A stretch of 64,000 nucleotides of DNA. Origin: JAWKJY01 sp041393535. Its GTDB lineage: Bacteria; Actinomycetota; Thermoleophilia; Gaiellales; Gaiellaceae. How positions within the stretch are numbered: position 1 is the first letter of the stretch; the number at the start of each line of letters is the position of its first letter. Of the stretch, positions 1 to 8,377 are shown one piece after another. The translations under genes were made by a program, and so were the position numbers. The notes under the pieces are model-generated. The model did not search any database. It worked only from the letters and a program-made list of their open reading frames with translations, and was not told where the DNA came from. The stretch spans positions 372,001 through 436,000 of the forward strand of contig JAWKJY010000003.1 in assembly GCA_041393535.1 (NCBI GenBank), written 5' to 3'.

Positions 1-547
1 CGGTGCCGTCGGCGCGCATGACCCAGACCTGCGTGTCGGCCAGCCCGGACGTCCCCGCCGCGGGGGCGCTGTCGTACGCGATCCACGCGCCGTCGGGCGA
101 CCAGGCGGGGTCGTCGTCGTTGACGGGCACGTCCCCGGACTCGCCCGCCACGACCGTGTTGTCGGTGAGCTGGACGACGTTCGAGCCGTCGGCGTCCATC
201 ACGTAGAGCTCGGAGTCCGTGGTGCCGTCGCTCGGCGCCGGCCGCGTGCTCGAGAAGAGGATCCTCGACCCCGCGAGCGTGCCGGTGAAGCCGGGCGCGT
301 TCGGCTGGGCGTCGTTCCACTGGTTCTCGACGGAGCCGACCTGGGTCAGGCGCTCTGCGGCGCCCCCGCCAGCGGGGATCCGGTAGAGCGAGGCGGGGGC
401 GGCCCAGCCCTCGTCCTCCTCGTGCCCGGCCGGCTTGCCGTGGGCCCCCGGGCCCGCGCCGGCGCCGGCGACGAGCGCGCCGGCCACGACCGCGGCGCCC
501 GCCACCGCGCGCCGGAGCGCACGGCTCGATGCGATGCGCATCCTCAC
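1..547 (-). CDS. secreted TolB/PD40-type beta-propeller protein (N-terminal part)
   Basis: Only the N-terminal ~182 residues are inside the window; the gene continues past the left edge. A GTG start at 547 is preferred because AGGAGG lies 8 nt upstream; an in-frame ATG at 541 is the alternative. The protein opens with a basic stretch and an Ala/Val/Gly-rich hydrophobic segment, so it is probably exported. Repeats with 'DSELYVMDADGSN' and 'AWSPDGAWIAYDS' are PD40 (WD40-like) propeller blades of the TolB type. It lies 76 bp downstream of another propeller gene (624-2777) on the same strand, with very similar blades, suggesting a duplicated pair. A role in binding or surface interaction is inference; no catalytic residues are visible. 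Confidence 0.8.
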   Translation of the reverse strand, partial: MRMRIASSRALRRAVAGAAVVAGALVAGAGAGPGAHGKPAGHEEDEGWAAPASLYRIPAGGGAAERLTQVGSVENQWNDAQPNAPGFTGTLAGSRILFSSTRPAPSDGTTDSELYVMDADGSNVVQLTDNTVVAGESGDVPVNDDDPAWSPDGAWIAYDSAPAAGTSGLADTQVWVMRADGT

Positions 548-623
548 TGCCTTGTCCTCCTCGCTCGAGGCGGCGGCGGCCCGGCCGGGCATCTGCCCGG
601 CCGGGCCGGCCGACCCGCCTGCG

Positions 624-2777
624 TCAGAGCACGCGCTCGATCCGACGGAGCAGGTCGAGCGCCGCGTCGACGACGGCCGTGTCGAGGCCGGCGTTCCCGT
701 CGAGCCGGTCGGGCGTGCCGTCGCGCGCCTCGAGCCGGTCGTTGCCGGTGCCGCCCGCCATCACGTCCCTGCCGCCGCCGCCGACGAGCCGGTCGCGGTC
801 GGCGTCGCCCCGGAGCCGGTCGGCGCCTGTGCCGCCGAGCAGGACGTCCCTGCCCGGGCCACCGGCCAGGGTGTCCGGGTCGCCGTTCCCGGCGAGCCGG
901 TCGTTGCCGCCGGCGCCCAGCAGGATGTCGCGTCCGGGGCCGCCGATCAGGTCGTCGGCGTCGGCCTCTCCGCGGATCCCGTCCGCGCCGGCCTGGCCGT
1001 CGAGCCGGTCGCGGCCGGCGCCGCCGCGCAGGTCGTCGTCGCCTGCTCCGCCCTTGACGACGTCGCGGCCGTCGCCGGCGATCACGCGGTCGTTCCCGGC
1101 GCCCGCGAAGACCGTGTCGTCGCCGGGGCCGCCCTCGACGACGTCGTCGCCGCCCGCCGCGTAGACGATGTCGTCGCCGCCGAGCGCGCAGACGTGGTCG
1201 GGGCCCGCCGTGCCGGGGATCAGGTCGTCGCCCGGCGTGCCGACGATCGTGCACGGGCTGGCCGGCGGGGTGGGCGGTGCGGGCTCGACGGGCGGCGCCG
1301 GCCTCGGGCTCACCGTGGTCGTCGCCTCCGCGGCGTTGTTCGCCGTGCTCGGGTCGGGCTGGTCGCCGACGGCCGAGGCGCTCGCCGCGATCGTGCCGGC
1401 GTCGCCGGTGGTGACGAGGATGCCGACCTGCTCCTGCTCGCCGGTGAAGACGCCGCCGAGCGCGCACGTGACCGGCACGGTGGTCGTGCAGGCCCCGCTC
1501 GTCGTCGCGGTCGAGGCGACCGTCACGCCCGCGGGCAGCGCGATCGTGACGACGACGCCGGTCGCGGGCGTCGGCCCCGCGTTCGCGACGGTCACGTTGT
1601 AGAGCAGCTTCTCCCCGGACACGACCGGGTCGGGGCTGTCGGTGATCGCGACGGCCAGGTCGGACGAGGGCACCGTCTGCCAGTCGGGCATCTGGTCCTT
1701 CGGGCCGGTCGAGCTCGCGTCGGTCGTCAGCCGCACCTGGTCGGTCCCGTCCGCCTTCATCGAGTAGAGCTCGAGGTTGCCGACGTCGGTCGGCTCCTCG
1801 GGCGGGGCGAGCAGCTTGCCGCTCTCGCTCGCGGGCGGGGTGCCGTGGCGCGACGTCTGGAAGACGATGCGGGTGCCGTCGGGCGACCAGACGGGGTTCG
1901 TGTCCGAGTAGGTCGTCGGCTCCGTCACCGGCTTCGCCGCGCCGCCGGTCGAGGCGATCGTCCAGATCCCGGACCCGACCGCCTCGTCGCCGCGGGCGAA
2001 GACGATCGTCCCGCCGTCCGGCGACCAGTTCGGCTGGGTCTCGGTCACGTCGCCGACCGCGGTCAGCGCCTTCGCGGTGCCGGCGGCGACGTCCCAGACC
2101 CAGAGGTCGGCGCCGCTCCCCGACCCCTTGCGGAACGCGATCGTCGTCCCGTCGGGCGACCAGGCCGGCAGGCCATCGAAGCCCGTGATCCCGCTGCCTG
2201 GAACCGCGAGCGTCGTCTCCTTGCCCGTCGCGAGCTCGAGGACGACCAGGTCGGCCTCGACGCCGTTGCCGCGGCGGAACACGAGCTTCCTGCCGTCGGG
2301 CGACCACGCCGGCTCGAACTCGGCGTTGCCGGTCGGCGGCCCGGAGGCCTGGTTCGTCACCTGGGTGAGCCCCGTGCCGTCGAGCTTCACCAGGTAGATC
2401 TCGTTGTCGGTGCTCCCGTCCGGTGCCGGGCGGTTGCTCGTGAACGCGATCGTCGTCCCGTCCGGCGAGATCGCCGGGTCGAGGTCCTGGATGTCGGTGA
2501 GCGTGACGCCGTCCTCGCCGAGGATCGGCTGGTTGTCGGTGAGCTGCGTCACGCCGGTGCCGTCCGCGCCCATCACGTAGAGCTCGAAGTCGGTGCTGCC
2601 GTCGGCCGCCGGCCGGTTGCTTGCGAACGCGATCTTCCCGTTCAGGCCGCCGACGGTCGCGCCGGCGGCCGACGCGCCGACCGCCACCGCGATGGCTGCG
2701 GCCACCGCGACGGCCGGCGCCCGGACCGCTCCCGGGCGGAGCCCGACGGGCCGTCTCGTGGACGTCCTCGATCCCAT
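624..2777 (-). CDS. secreted PD40 beta-propeller with DUF11-like domain and calcium-binding RTX-type repeats
   Basis: 717 residues. The ATG start is preceded by AAGGAG. Order: signal segment (about 1-40), PD40 blades with repeated 'SPDGTTIAF' motifs (about 45-360), a DUF11/CARDB-type Ig-like domain beginning near 'SDLAVAITDSPDPVVSG' (about 375-495), a Pro-rich linker, then hemolysin-type calcium-binding nonapeptides (GGxGxDxLxG, e.g. 'GGAGDDDLRGGAGRD') to about residue 700. The C-terminal repeats should form a Ca2+-bound parallel beta-roll outside the cell. The architecture points to a cell-surface or secreted adhesive/binding protein. No enzyme active site is recognised. The 192 bp upstream (2778-2969) holds no gene and is presumably its promoter region. 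Confidence 0.9.
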   Translation of the reverse strand: MGSRTSTRRPVGLRPGAVRAPAVAVAAAIAVAVGASAAGATVGGLNGKIAFASNRPAADGSTDFELYVMGADGTGVTQLTDNQPILGEDGVTLTDIQDLDPAISPDGTTIAFTSNRPAPDGSTDNEIYLVKLDGTGLTQVTNQASGPPTGNAEFEPAWSPDGRKLVFRRGNGVEADLVVLELATGKETTLAVPGSGITGFDGLPAWSPDGTTIAFRKGSGSGADLWVWDVAAGTAKALTAVGDVTETQPNWSPDGGTIVFARGDEAVGSGIWTIASTGGAAKPVTEPTTYSDTNPVWSPDGTRIVFQTSRHGTPPASESGKLLAPPEEPTDVGNLELYSMKADGTDQVRLTTDASSTGPKDQMPDWQTVPSSDLAVAITDSPDPVVSGEKLLYNVTVANAGPTPATGVVVTIALPAGVTVASTATTSGACTTTVPVTCALGGVFTGEQEQVGILVTTGDAGTIAASASAVGDQPDPSTANNAAEATTTVSPRPAPPVEPAPPTPPASPCTIVGTPGDDLIPGTAGPDHVCALGGDDIVYAAGGDDVVEGGPGDDTVFAGAGNDRVIAGDGRDVVKGGAGDDDLRGGAGRDRLDGQAGADGIRGEADADDLIGGPGRDILLGAGGNDRLAGNGDPDTLAGGPGRDVLLGGTGADRLRGDADRDRLVGGGGRDVMAGGTGNDRLEARDGTPDRLDGNAGLDTAVVDAALDLLRRIERVL

Positions 2778-2969
2778 GTCCTGCTCCTTCTCGCGCTGCC
2801 CAGGGGACGCGAGGCGGCGGGACGTGCCGGCCGCGCTCGGTCCCAGTCGATGCAGCCACGCTACGTCGCCGTGCGGGCGCCGACATCGGCGGCGGCCCCG
2901 TTCCGGGCTCCGTGGATCCCCGGTCGCCGACCCGGGGTCGGCCGCGCCGGCGCGGACGTGGGCCCGCCC

Positions 2970-3770
2970 CTACGCGAGCCGCGGCCAGAGCCCCTTCAGC
3001 CAGCGCTGCATCGCGATCTGGAAGAGGAACGGCGCGCCCTGCACCATGATCATCCGGACGCCGTGCTCGTGCAGCCGCGCGGCGCGGTCGGCGACGTCCT
3101 CGAGCGTGTACGTGTAGCTCGTGTTCGCGCCGACGACGACGTCGTGCTCCCTGCCGAGCGCGACGATCCGGTCGACGTACTCCCAGAGCGCCGGGTGGTC
3201 GAAGTCGGGCGTGTGGCCGCCGGTGAGGACGCGCGACGCGTCGGTCATCGCGATGAAGACCATCTTCACGTCCGGGTTGGCCATCACCTCGGGCAGCGTG
3301 TCGAGCGCCTCGCGCGTCTCCGGCTGCGGGATCACGTAGGTCGCGCCGACCTGCTCGGCGAGCACCGAGTCCCACTCGCCGAAGTCCCGGTAGGGGTGGA
3401 TCGTCATGATCTTCTTGTGCCAGCCGCGGCTCGCCTCGAGGCACTCCTCGATCTCCTTGCGGCCCGAGTGCGACACGAGGACGAACTGCGCGCCGATCCC
3501 GCACGCGCGCGCCACGTCGACCGCGACGCGGTGGTCGTAGCCGAGCCAGGGCTCGGACTGCACGCGGACGACCGGGGTGATCCCGGCCGCCTCGCCGGCG
3601 CGGATCAGGTCCTCCGTGCGGCCCCAGTCGTGGCCCGTCCACATCTGGTCGATGAAGAACCAGTCGAAGCCGAGGTGGCCGCAGAGGTCGACCATGTCCG
3701 GGCTGTTGACGTACAGGCCGAGCGCGGTCTCGCCCGACGCGAGCTTCTCCTGCAGGGGGCTCCTCGCCAC
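2970..3770 (-). CDS. HpcH/HpaI-type aldolase (2-oxo acid class II aldolase)
   Basis: 266 residues. The GTG start is preceded by GAGGAGG at close spacing. It belongs to the HpcH/HpaI aldolase/citrate lyase family of (beta/alpha)8 enzymes, which cleave 4-hydroxy-2-oxo acids to pyruvate or another 2-oxo acid plus an aldehyde using a divalent metal. Seen: an N-terminal 'ARSPLQEKLASGETALGLYV' like other HpcH proteins, a central Arg ('PVVRVQSEP') and the family-typical length. It follows the hyuB gene 3806-5587 on the same strand by 35 bp, so it is probably the last gene of the hyuA-hyuB-aldolase operon and may act on the carbon skeleton released by the hydantoinase. The substrate is not predictable. 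Confidence 0.78.
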   Translation of the reverse strand: MARSPLQEKLASGETALGLYVNSPDMVDLCGHLGFDWFFIDQMWTGHDWGRTEDLIRAGEAAGITPVVRVQSEPWLGYDHRVAVDVARACGIGAQFVLVSHSGRKEIEECLEASRGWHKKIMTIHPYRDFGEWDSVLAEQVGATYVIPQPETREALDTLPEVMANPDVKMVFIAMTDASRVLTGGHTPDFDHPALWEYVDRIVALGREHDVVVGANTSYTYTLEDVADRAARLHEHGVRMIMVQGAPFLFQIAMQRWLKGLWPRLA

Positions 3771-3805
3771 GTCTCCTCCTCGTCTCGGCCCGGCCGCCCG
3801 GGCGC

Positions 3806-5587
3806 TCAGCGGTCCTCTCGGCCCGTCCCGCCCCGGTCGAGCCACCAGGTCACCGGCCCGCGCGCCGCTGCGAGCGCCTCGCGCAGGAGCGCGGTCTCCT
3901 CCTCGTCGACGGCGCCGTCCCGGATCGCGACGCCGTAGCGCTCCGCCGCCGCCTTGCCGCCGACCTTGCCGTCGAGCACGTCGGCGAGCACGAGCGCGGG
4001 GTCGCGCTCGAGCGGGTCGCCGTGGCCGCCGCCCCCGGTCGTCCAGGTCTCCAGGCGGTCGCCCGGGCGCAGGACGAGGTCGCGCTTCGACGGGATCTGC
4101 TCCTCGCCCCCGTCGGCGCGGCGGACGAGCGAGCGCGACGACGCGCCGGGCTCGCCGCCCGCGAGGCCCCACGGCTGCGTGCGGTGGCGCTCGCCGCGGT
4201 GCGAGACGCGCGCCTCGCCGCCGAGCGCCTCGAGCGAGCGCTCGACGCCGAGCCCGCCCCGGAAGCGCCCGGCGCCGCCCGAGTCGCGGCGCAGCCGGTA
4301 CCAGCCGACGCGCAGCGGCGACTCGAGCTCGAGCGCCTCGACCGGCACGTTCTGGGCGTTCGAGGTGTCCGTCTGGATCGCCTCGAGCCCGTCCGCGTCC
4401 GGGCGCGCGCCCATCCCGCCCGTCCCGACGTCCGAGGTGACGTAGGCGCGCCCCGTCGCCGGGTCGACGCCGCCGATCGAGAGGACGAGCGGGTGCCCGT
4501 TCGAGGCGGCGGGGATCCGCTCCGGCAGCGCCTGCGCGAGCGCGCCGAGCAGCGCGTCGACGGTGCGCCGGACGACCACGGCGCGGCCGTTCACGGCGGC
4601 GGGCGGGCGCGCGTTCACGACCGAGCCCTCGGGCATGACGACGCGGACCGGCCGGTAGCAGCCGGCGTTCGACGGGATCGCCGGGTCGGTCACGACGCGC
4701 AGCACGTAGTAGACGGCCGAGAGGGTCGAGGCGGGCGTGCAGTTGATCGGGCCGCGCGCCTGCGGCGCGGAGCCGGTCAGGTCGACCTCGACCTCGTCGC
4801 CCCGGATCGTCACCGCGACCCGGATCGGCACCGGTCGATCCAGCTCGACGCCGTCGTTGTCGAGCCAGTCCTCGAAGCGGTACGTCCCGTCGGGGATGCG
4901 CTCGATCGCCGCGCGGGTCAGCCGCTCGGCGCGGTCCAGCAGCTCGTCCGTCAGCGCGCGCAGCCCGCCGACGCCGTGGCGCTCGACCAGGTCGAGCAGG
5001 CCGCGACGGCCGACCGCGCAGGCTGCGAGCTGGCCGTCGACGTCGCCGAGCACGTTCTCGGGCACGCGGACGTTCGCGCGCAGGAGGCCGAGCAGCGTCT
5101 CGTTGGGGCGGCCGCGCTCGCGCAGGAGGACCGGCGGGATGCGCAGCCCCTCCTGGAAGATCTCCGTCGCGTCGGTCGGCGTCGAGCCCGGGCTGCGGCC
5201 GCCGATCTCCTGGTGGTGCGTGACGCAGACGGAGAAGCCGACGAGCGTCCCGGCTGCGAAGACCGGCTCGAGCATCACGAGGTCCGGCAGGTGGGCGCCG
5301 CCGGCGAACGGGTCGTTCGTGACGACGACGTCGCCCTCGGCGAGGGTCTCGGGCGGGAAGGCCTCGAGCAGCGCCGCGACGCCCGGGACGAGCATGCCGA
5401 GGTGGATGGGAGCGGCCGCCGCCTGCGCGACCTGGCTGCCGGCCGCGTCGAACAGCGCCGCCGACGCGTCGAGCGCCTCCTTCACGATCGGCGAGTGCGA
5501 CGTGCGCAGGAGCGTCAGCTCCATCTCGTCGGCGATCGCCTCGAGCCTGTTCCTGACGACCTCGAGCGTGACCGGGTCGACGCTCAT
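3806..5587 (-). CDS. hyuB: hydantoinase B / 5-oxoprolinase-type subunit (HyuB)
   Basis: 593 residues, normal for HyuB (N-methylhydantoinase beta subunit, acetophenone carboxylase and acetone carboxylase relatives). It starts 'MSVDPVTLEVVRNRLEAIADE', the usual HyuB opening, and keeps the family blocks 'NDPFAGGAHLPDLVM', 'GGRSPGSTPTDATEIFQEGL', 'SDVGTGGMGARP' and the C-terminal 'RDSGGAGRFRGGLGVER' and 'GGGGHGDPLERDP'. The partner HyuA is immediately upstream, and their ATGA overlap (5584-5587) implies translational coupling. The pair should perform ATP-dependent opening or carboxylation of a cyclic amide or ketone in the cytoplasm. A second HyuA-HyuB (fused) is encoded on the opposite strand at 8378, and a lone HyuB at 50768. 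Confidence 0.92.
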   Translation of the reverse strand: MSVDPVTLEVVRNRLEAIADEMELTLLRTSHSPIVKEALDASAALFDAAGSQVAQAAAAPIHLGMLVPGVAALLEAFPPETLAEGDVVVTNDPFAGGAHLPDLVMLEPVFAAGTLVGFSVCVTHHQEIGGRSPGSTPTDATEIFQEGLRIPPVLLRERGRPNETLLGLLRANVRVPENVLGDVDGQLAACAVGRRGLLDLVERHGVGGLRALTDELLDRAERLTRAAIERIPDGTYRFEDWLDNDGVELDRPVPIRVAVTIRGDEVEVDLTGSAPQARGPINCTPASTLSAVYYVLRVVTDPAIPSNAGCYRPVRVVMPEGSVVNARPPAAVNGRAVVVRRTVDALLGALAQALPERIPAASNGHPLVLSIGGVDPATGRAYVTSDVGTGGMGARPDADGLEAIQTDTSNAQNVPVEALELESPLRVGWYRLRRDSGGAGRFRGGLGVERSLEALGGEARVSHRGERHRTQPWGLAGGEPGASSRSLVRRADGGEEQIPSKRDLVLRPGDRLETWTTGGGGHGDPLERDPALVLADVLDGKVGGKAAAERYGVAIRDGAVDEEETALLREALAAARGPVTWWLDRGGTGREDR

Positions 5588-7641
5588 TGCGCCCCTCCGA
5601 CCTCGACCAGCAGGTTGCCGCTCCCGTCCGGCGCGACCCGGTCGCCGGGATGGAGCACGAGCGTCGTGTCCGGCTGCTCGACGATCGCCGGGCCGTCGAG
5701 CGGCCCGTCGAGGAGCGCCCGGGGCACCACCGGCACGTCCGCCCAGGCGGACGCGTCCGTCAGCCAGACCCGCCGGCTCCGCGCATGGGCGCCGGCCGCG
5801 TCGAGCACCGGGACGGGCGGCGCGCCCGGCGGTCGCCAGGACTGGACGACGCGCAGGTTGACGAGCTCGACCGGCTTGCCCGGCGAGGCGTGGCCGTGCA
5901 CGCGCCGGTGCGTCTCGTGGAAGCGCTCGACCGCGCGGGCGACGGCCGCGCCGTCGAGCGGGGCGTCGTCGAGCGGCACCTCGAGGCTCGACGCCTGGCC
6001 CGCGTAGCGCGCGTCGGCGGCCCGGCGGGTCGTCGCGCCGCCCGGGGGGACGTCGTCCGCGCGCATCCGCGCGTCCACCTCGTCGGCGAGCGCGGCGAGC
6101 GCCGCCTCGAGCGCGGCCGGGTCGCAGGCGTCCGCCCGCGCCGCCACCGTCGTCGCGCGCTCGTGCTCGACCGCCGCGCCGAGCAGGCCGAGCGCGGCGA
6201 GCGCGCCGGGGGCCGGCGGGACGACGACCCGGCCGATGCCCAGCTCGGCAGCCAGGCGGGTCGCGTGGACGGGGCCGGCGCCGCCGAGGGCGACGAGCGC
6301 GAAGCTGCGTGGGTCGTGGCCGCGGCCGACGGAGACGAGGCGGATCTGGTCGACCATCCGCATCCCGACCACGTGGTGGATCCCGGCGGCGGCCGCCTCG
6401 ACGCCGAGCCCGAGCCGCCCGGCGAGCCGACCGACCGCGGCGCGCGCCGCGTCGAGGTCGAGCGGCAGCGCGCCGCCGGCCAGGCCCCCCGGGTCGAGGT
6501 AGCCGAGGACGAGCGAGGCGTCCGTGACGGTCGGCTCGACGCCGCCGCGCCCGTAGCAGGCGGGGCCCGGCTCCGAGCCGGCGGAGCGCGGGCCGACGCG
6601 GAAGCTCCCCGCCCCGTCGACCCAGGCGATCGAGCCGCCGCCCGCGCCGATCGTCGAGACGTCGACGAGCGGGACGCGCAGCGGCCAGCCGTCGATCCCG
6701 CCCTCGGTCGTGACGAGCGGGCGGCCGCCGACGACGAGCGCGACGTCCGCGCTCGTGCCGCCGACGTCGACGGTGATCACGTCGTCGATCCCGGAGCGCG
6801 CCGCGGCCTCGACGCCGCCGACGACCCCGGCGGCAGGGCCGGAGAGGAGCACCGAGACGGGGCGCTCGACGACGAGGTCGGCCGAGGCGATGCCGCCGCG
6901 CGACTGCATCACCTGGAGGCGCCCGCGGACGCCGAGCCCCTCGAGCCGGCCGGCGAGGTCGCGCACGTACGCCTCGACGACCGGTCGCAGGTACGCGTCG
7001 AACGCCGTCACGACGGTCCGCTCGTACTCCCGGAAGACCGGATCGACCTCCGAGGCGAGCGAGACGGGCAGCCCCGGCGCCTCCTCGTGCGCCAGCTCGC
7101 GCAGCCGCCGCTCGTGCGCCGGGTTGCGGTAGCCGTGCAGCAGGCAGACGGCGAGCGCCTCGGCGCCCGCCGCGACGAGCGACCGGATCTGCGCGCGCGC
7201 CTGCTGCTCGTCGAGCGCGAGGACGACCGCGCCGTCCGCGCCGACGCGCTCGCGCACGCCGCGCCGGCGCCGGCCCGGCGCGAGGAAGACCGGGGTCTGC
7301 GGCCCGATCGCCAGGTCGTAGAGGACGGAGCGCCGCGTGCGGCCGATCTCGAGCACGTCCTCGAAGCCCTCGGTCGCGAGCAGGCCCACCGTCGCGCCGC
7401 GGCGCTCGAGCACCGCGTTCGTGCCGGTCGTCGTCCCGTGGACGAACCGCGCGACGTCGCCGGGCGCGACGCCGGCGGCGGCGAGCGCCAGCCGCGTCCC
7501 CTCGACGACGCCGTCGGCGATCCGCCCGGGCGTCGTCGGCACCTTGACGACGTGCGCGCGCCCGTGCCGCTCGTCGACGCACACGACGTCGGTGAACGTT
7601 CCGCCGACATCGACGGCGACTGCGATCGAGCCCGGGCCCAC
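5584..7641 (-). CDS. hyuA: hydantoinase A / 5-oxoprolinase-type ATPase subunit (HyuA)
   Basis: 685 residues. The GTG at 7641 is chosen because it lies just before the conserved 'AVAVDVGGTFTDVV' phosphate-binding loop; GGAAG lies about 12 nt upstream, so the Shine-Dalgarno is weak. ASKHA-fold features seen: the first DVGGTFTD loop, 'HGTTTGTNAVLERRG', the second 'VDVGGTSADVAL' loop, 'IGAGGGSIAWVD' and 'GRGGVEPTVTDASLVLGYL'. HyuA binds ATP and phosphorylates the substrate carbonyl for HyuB. It is divergent from the isochorismatase-type gene at 7685 with only 43 bp between starts, so the two promoters must overlap. Hydantoin, oxoproline or aryl ketone are all possible substrates. Confidence 0.92.
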   Translation of the reverse strand: MGPGSIAVAVDVGGTFTDVVCVDERHGRAHVVKVPTTPGRIADGVVEGTRLALAAAGVAPGDVARFVHGTTTGTNAVLERRGATVGLLATEGFEDVLEIGRTRRSVLYDLAIGPQTPVFLAPGRRRRGVRERVGADGAVVLALDEQQARAQIRSLVAAGAEALAVCLLHGYRNPAHERRLRELAHEEAPGLPVSLASEVDPVFREYERTVVTAFDAYLRPVVEAYVRDLAGRLEGLGVRGRLQVMQSRGGIASADLVVERPVSVLLSGPAAGVVGGVEAAARSGIDDVITVDVGGTSADVALVVGGRPLVTTEGGIDGWPLRVPLVDVSTIGAGGGSIAWVDGAGSFRVGPRSAGSEPGPACYGRGGVEPTVTDASLVLGYLDPGGLAGGALPLDLDAARAAVGRLAGRLGLGVEAAAAGIHHVVGMRMVDQIRLVSVGRGHDPRSFALVALGGAGPVHATRLAAELGIGRVVVPPAPGALAALGLLGAAVEHERATTVAARADACDPAALEAALAALADEVDARMRADDVPPGGATTRRAADARYAGQASSLEVPLDDAPLDGAAVARAVERFHETHRRVHGHASPGKPVELVNLRVVQSWRPPGAPPVPVLDAAGAHARSRRVWLTDASAWADVPVVPRALLDGPLDGPAIVEQPDTTLVLHPGDRVAPDGSGNLLVEVGGAQ

Positions 7642-7684
7642 GGTCTGCCATTCTTCCAGCGACCTGGAGCGGGAGGAGGCCCGG

Positions 7685-8374
7685 ATGCGCGAGGTGCACG
7701 GCAAGCTGGTGCGCGAGTCGATCGAGGAGGTGCTCGACCCCGACGTCTGCGCGGTCCTCGCGATCGACATGCAGAACGACGCGATGCACCCGGACGGCAG
7801 CCTCGCCGCGGCGGGGAACGACATCTCCGGGATGCTCGAGATCCTGCCGCGCTGCCAGGCGTTCCTCGCCGAGGCCCGGCGGCTCGGCGTCTTCGTCGTC
7901 CACGTGCAGGGGATCACGCTCCCGCACGGGCTCTCCGACTCGCCGTCGTGGATCCGCGCGAAGGGCGGGATCGTCAACTGCGACTTCTTCGTCGAGGGGA
8001 CGTGGGGCGCCGAGTTCTCGCCGGAGGTGGCGCCGATCGACGGCGAGCCCGTGGTGCGCAAGCACCGCTCGAGCGCCTTCCACCAGACCGACATGGACAT
8101 GATCCTCCGCGCCCGCGGCGTCGAGACCTGCGTCGTGATCGGCGAGCAGACGCCCGGCTGCGTCGAGGCGACCTTCCGCGACGCCTGCTACCACGACTTC
8201 TACAACGTGCTGGTCGAGGACTGCGTCGCGGCGTTCGACCGCGAGCAGCACGACGCGTCGATCCTGATCCAGCGCCGCCGGCACGACGTCCTGACCGCCG
8301 ACGAGGTGGTCGGGATCTGGCGCGCCCACCGGGGCGTCGCCGCGCCCGCAGCCGCCGCGACGGCGTCCGCCTAG
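7685..8374 (+). CDS. isochorismatase-family cysteine amidohydrolase
   Basis: 229 residues. ATG preceded by GGGAGGAGG. The isochorismatase/nicotinamidase fold is shown by 'CAVLAIDMQND' near the N-terminus, and the triad can be placed as Asp28, Lys126 ('VVRKHRSSAF') and Cys159 ('GEQTPGCVEAT'). The non-prolyl cis-peptide before the Cys is also in place. Family members hydrolyse amides such as N-carbamoyl compounds, ureidoacrylate, biuret or nicotinamide. The position between two hydantoinase systems makes N-carbamoyl (ring-opened hydantoin) hydrolysis an attractive inference. It lies 3 bp before the fused HyuA-HyuB gene and is likely cotranscribed with it. Confidence 0.88.
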   Translation: MREVHGKLVRESIEEVLDPDVCAVLAIDMQNDAMHPDGSLAAAGNDISGMLEILPRCQAFLAEARRLGVFVVHVQGITLPHGLSDSPSWIRAKGGIVNCDFFVEGTWGAEFSPEVAPIDGEPVVRKHRSSAFHQTDMDMILRARGVETCVVIGEQTPGCVEATFRDACYHDFYNVLVEDCVAAFDREQHDASILIQRRRHDVLTADEVVGIWRAHRGVAAPAAAATASA

Positions 8375-8377
8375 CCC

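Noticed and set aside
435..3938. 1,167-codon open frame on the plus strand
   Set aside because: It runs antisense to two well-supported genes (PD40/RTX protein and aldolase) and is rich in Arg, Ala, Val and Asp with no motif; long antisense frames are expected at this GC content.
5587..8300. Plus-strand extension upstream of the HyuA-HyuB fusion
   Set aside because: The part before 8378 is antisense to HyuA and overlaps the isochorismatase gene; only the 8378-12195 portion has family motifs.
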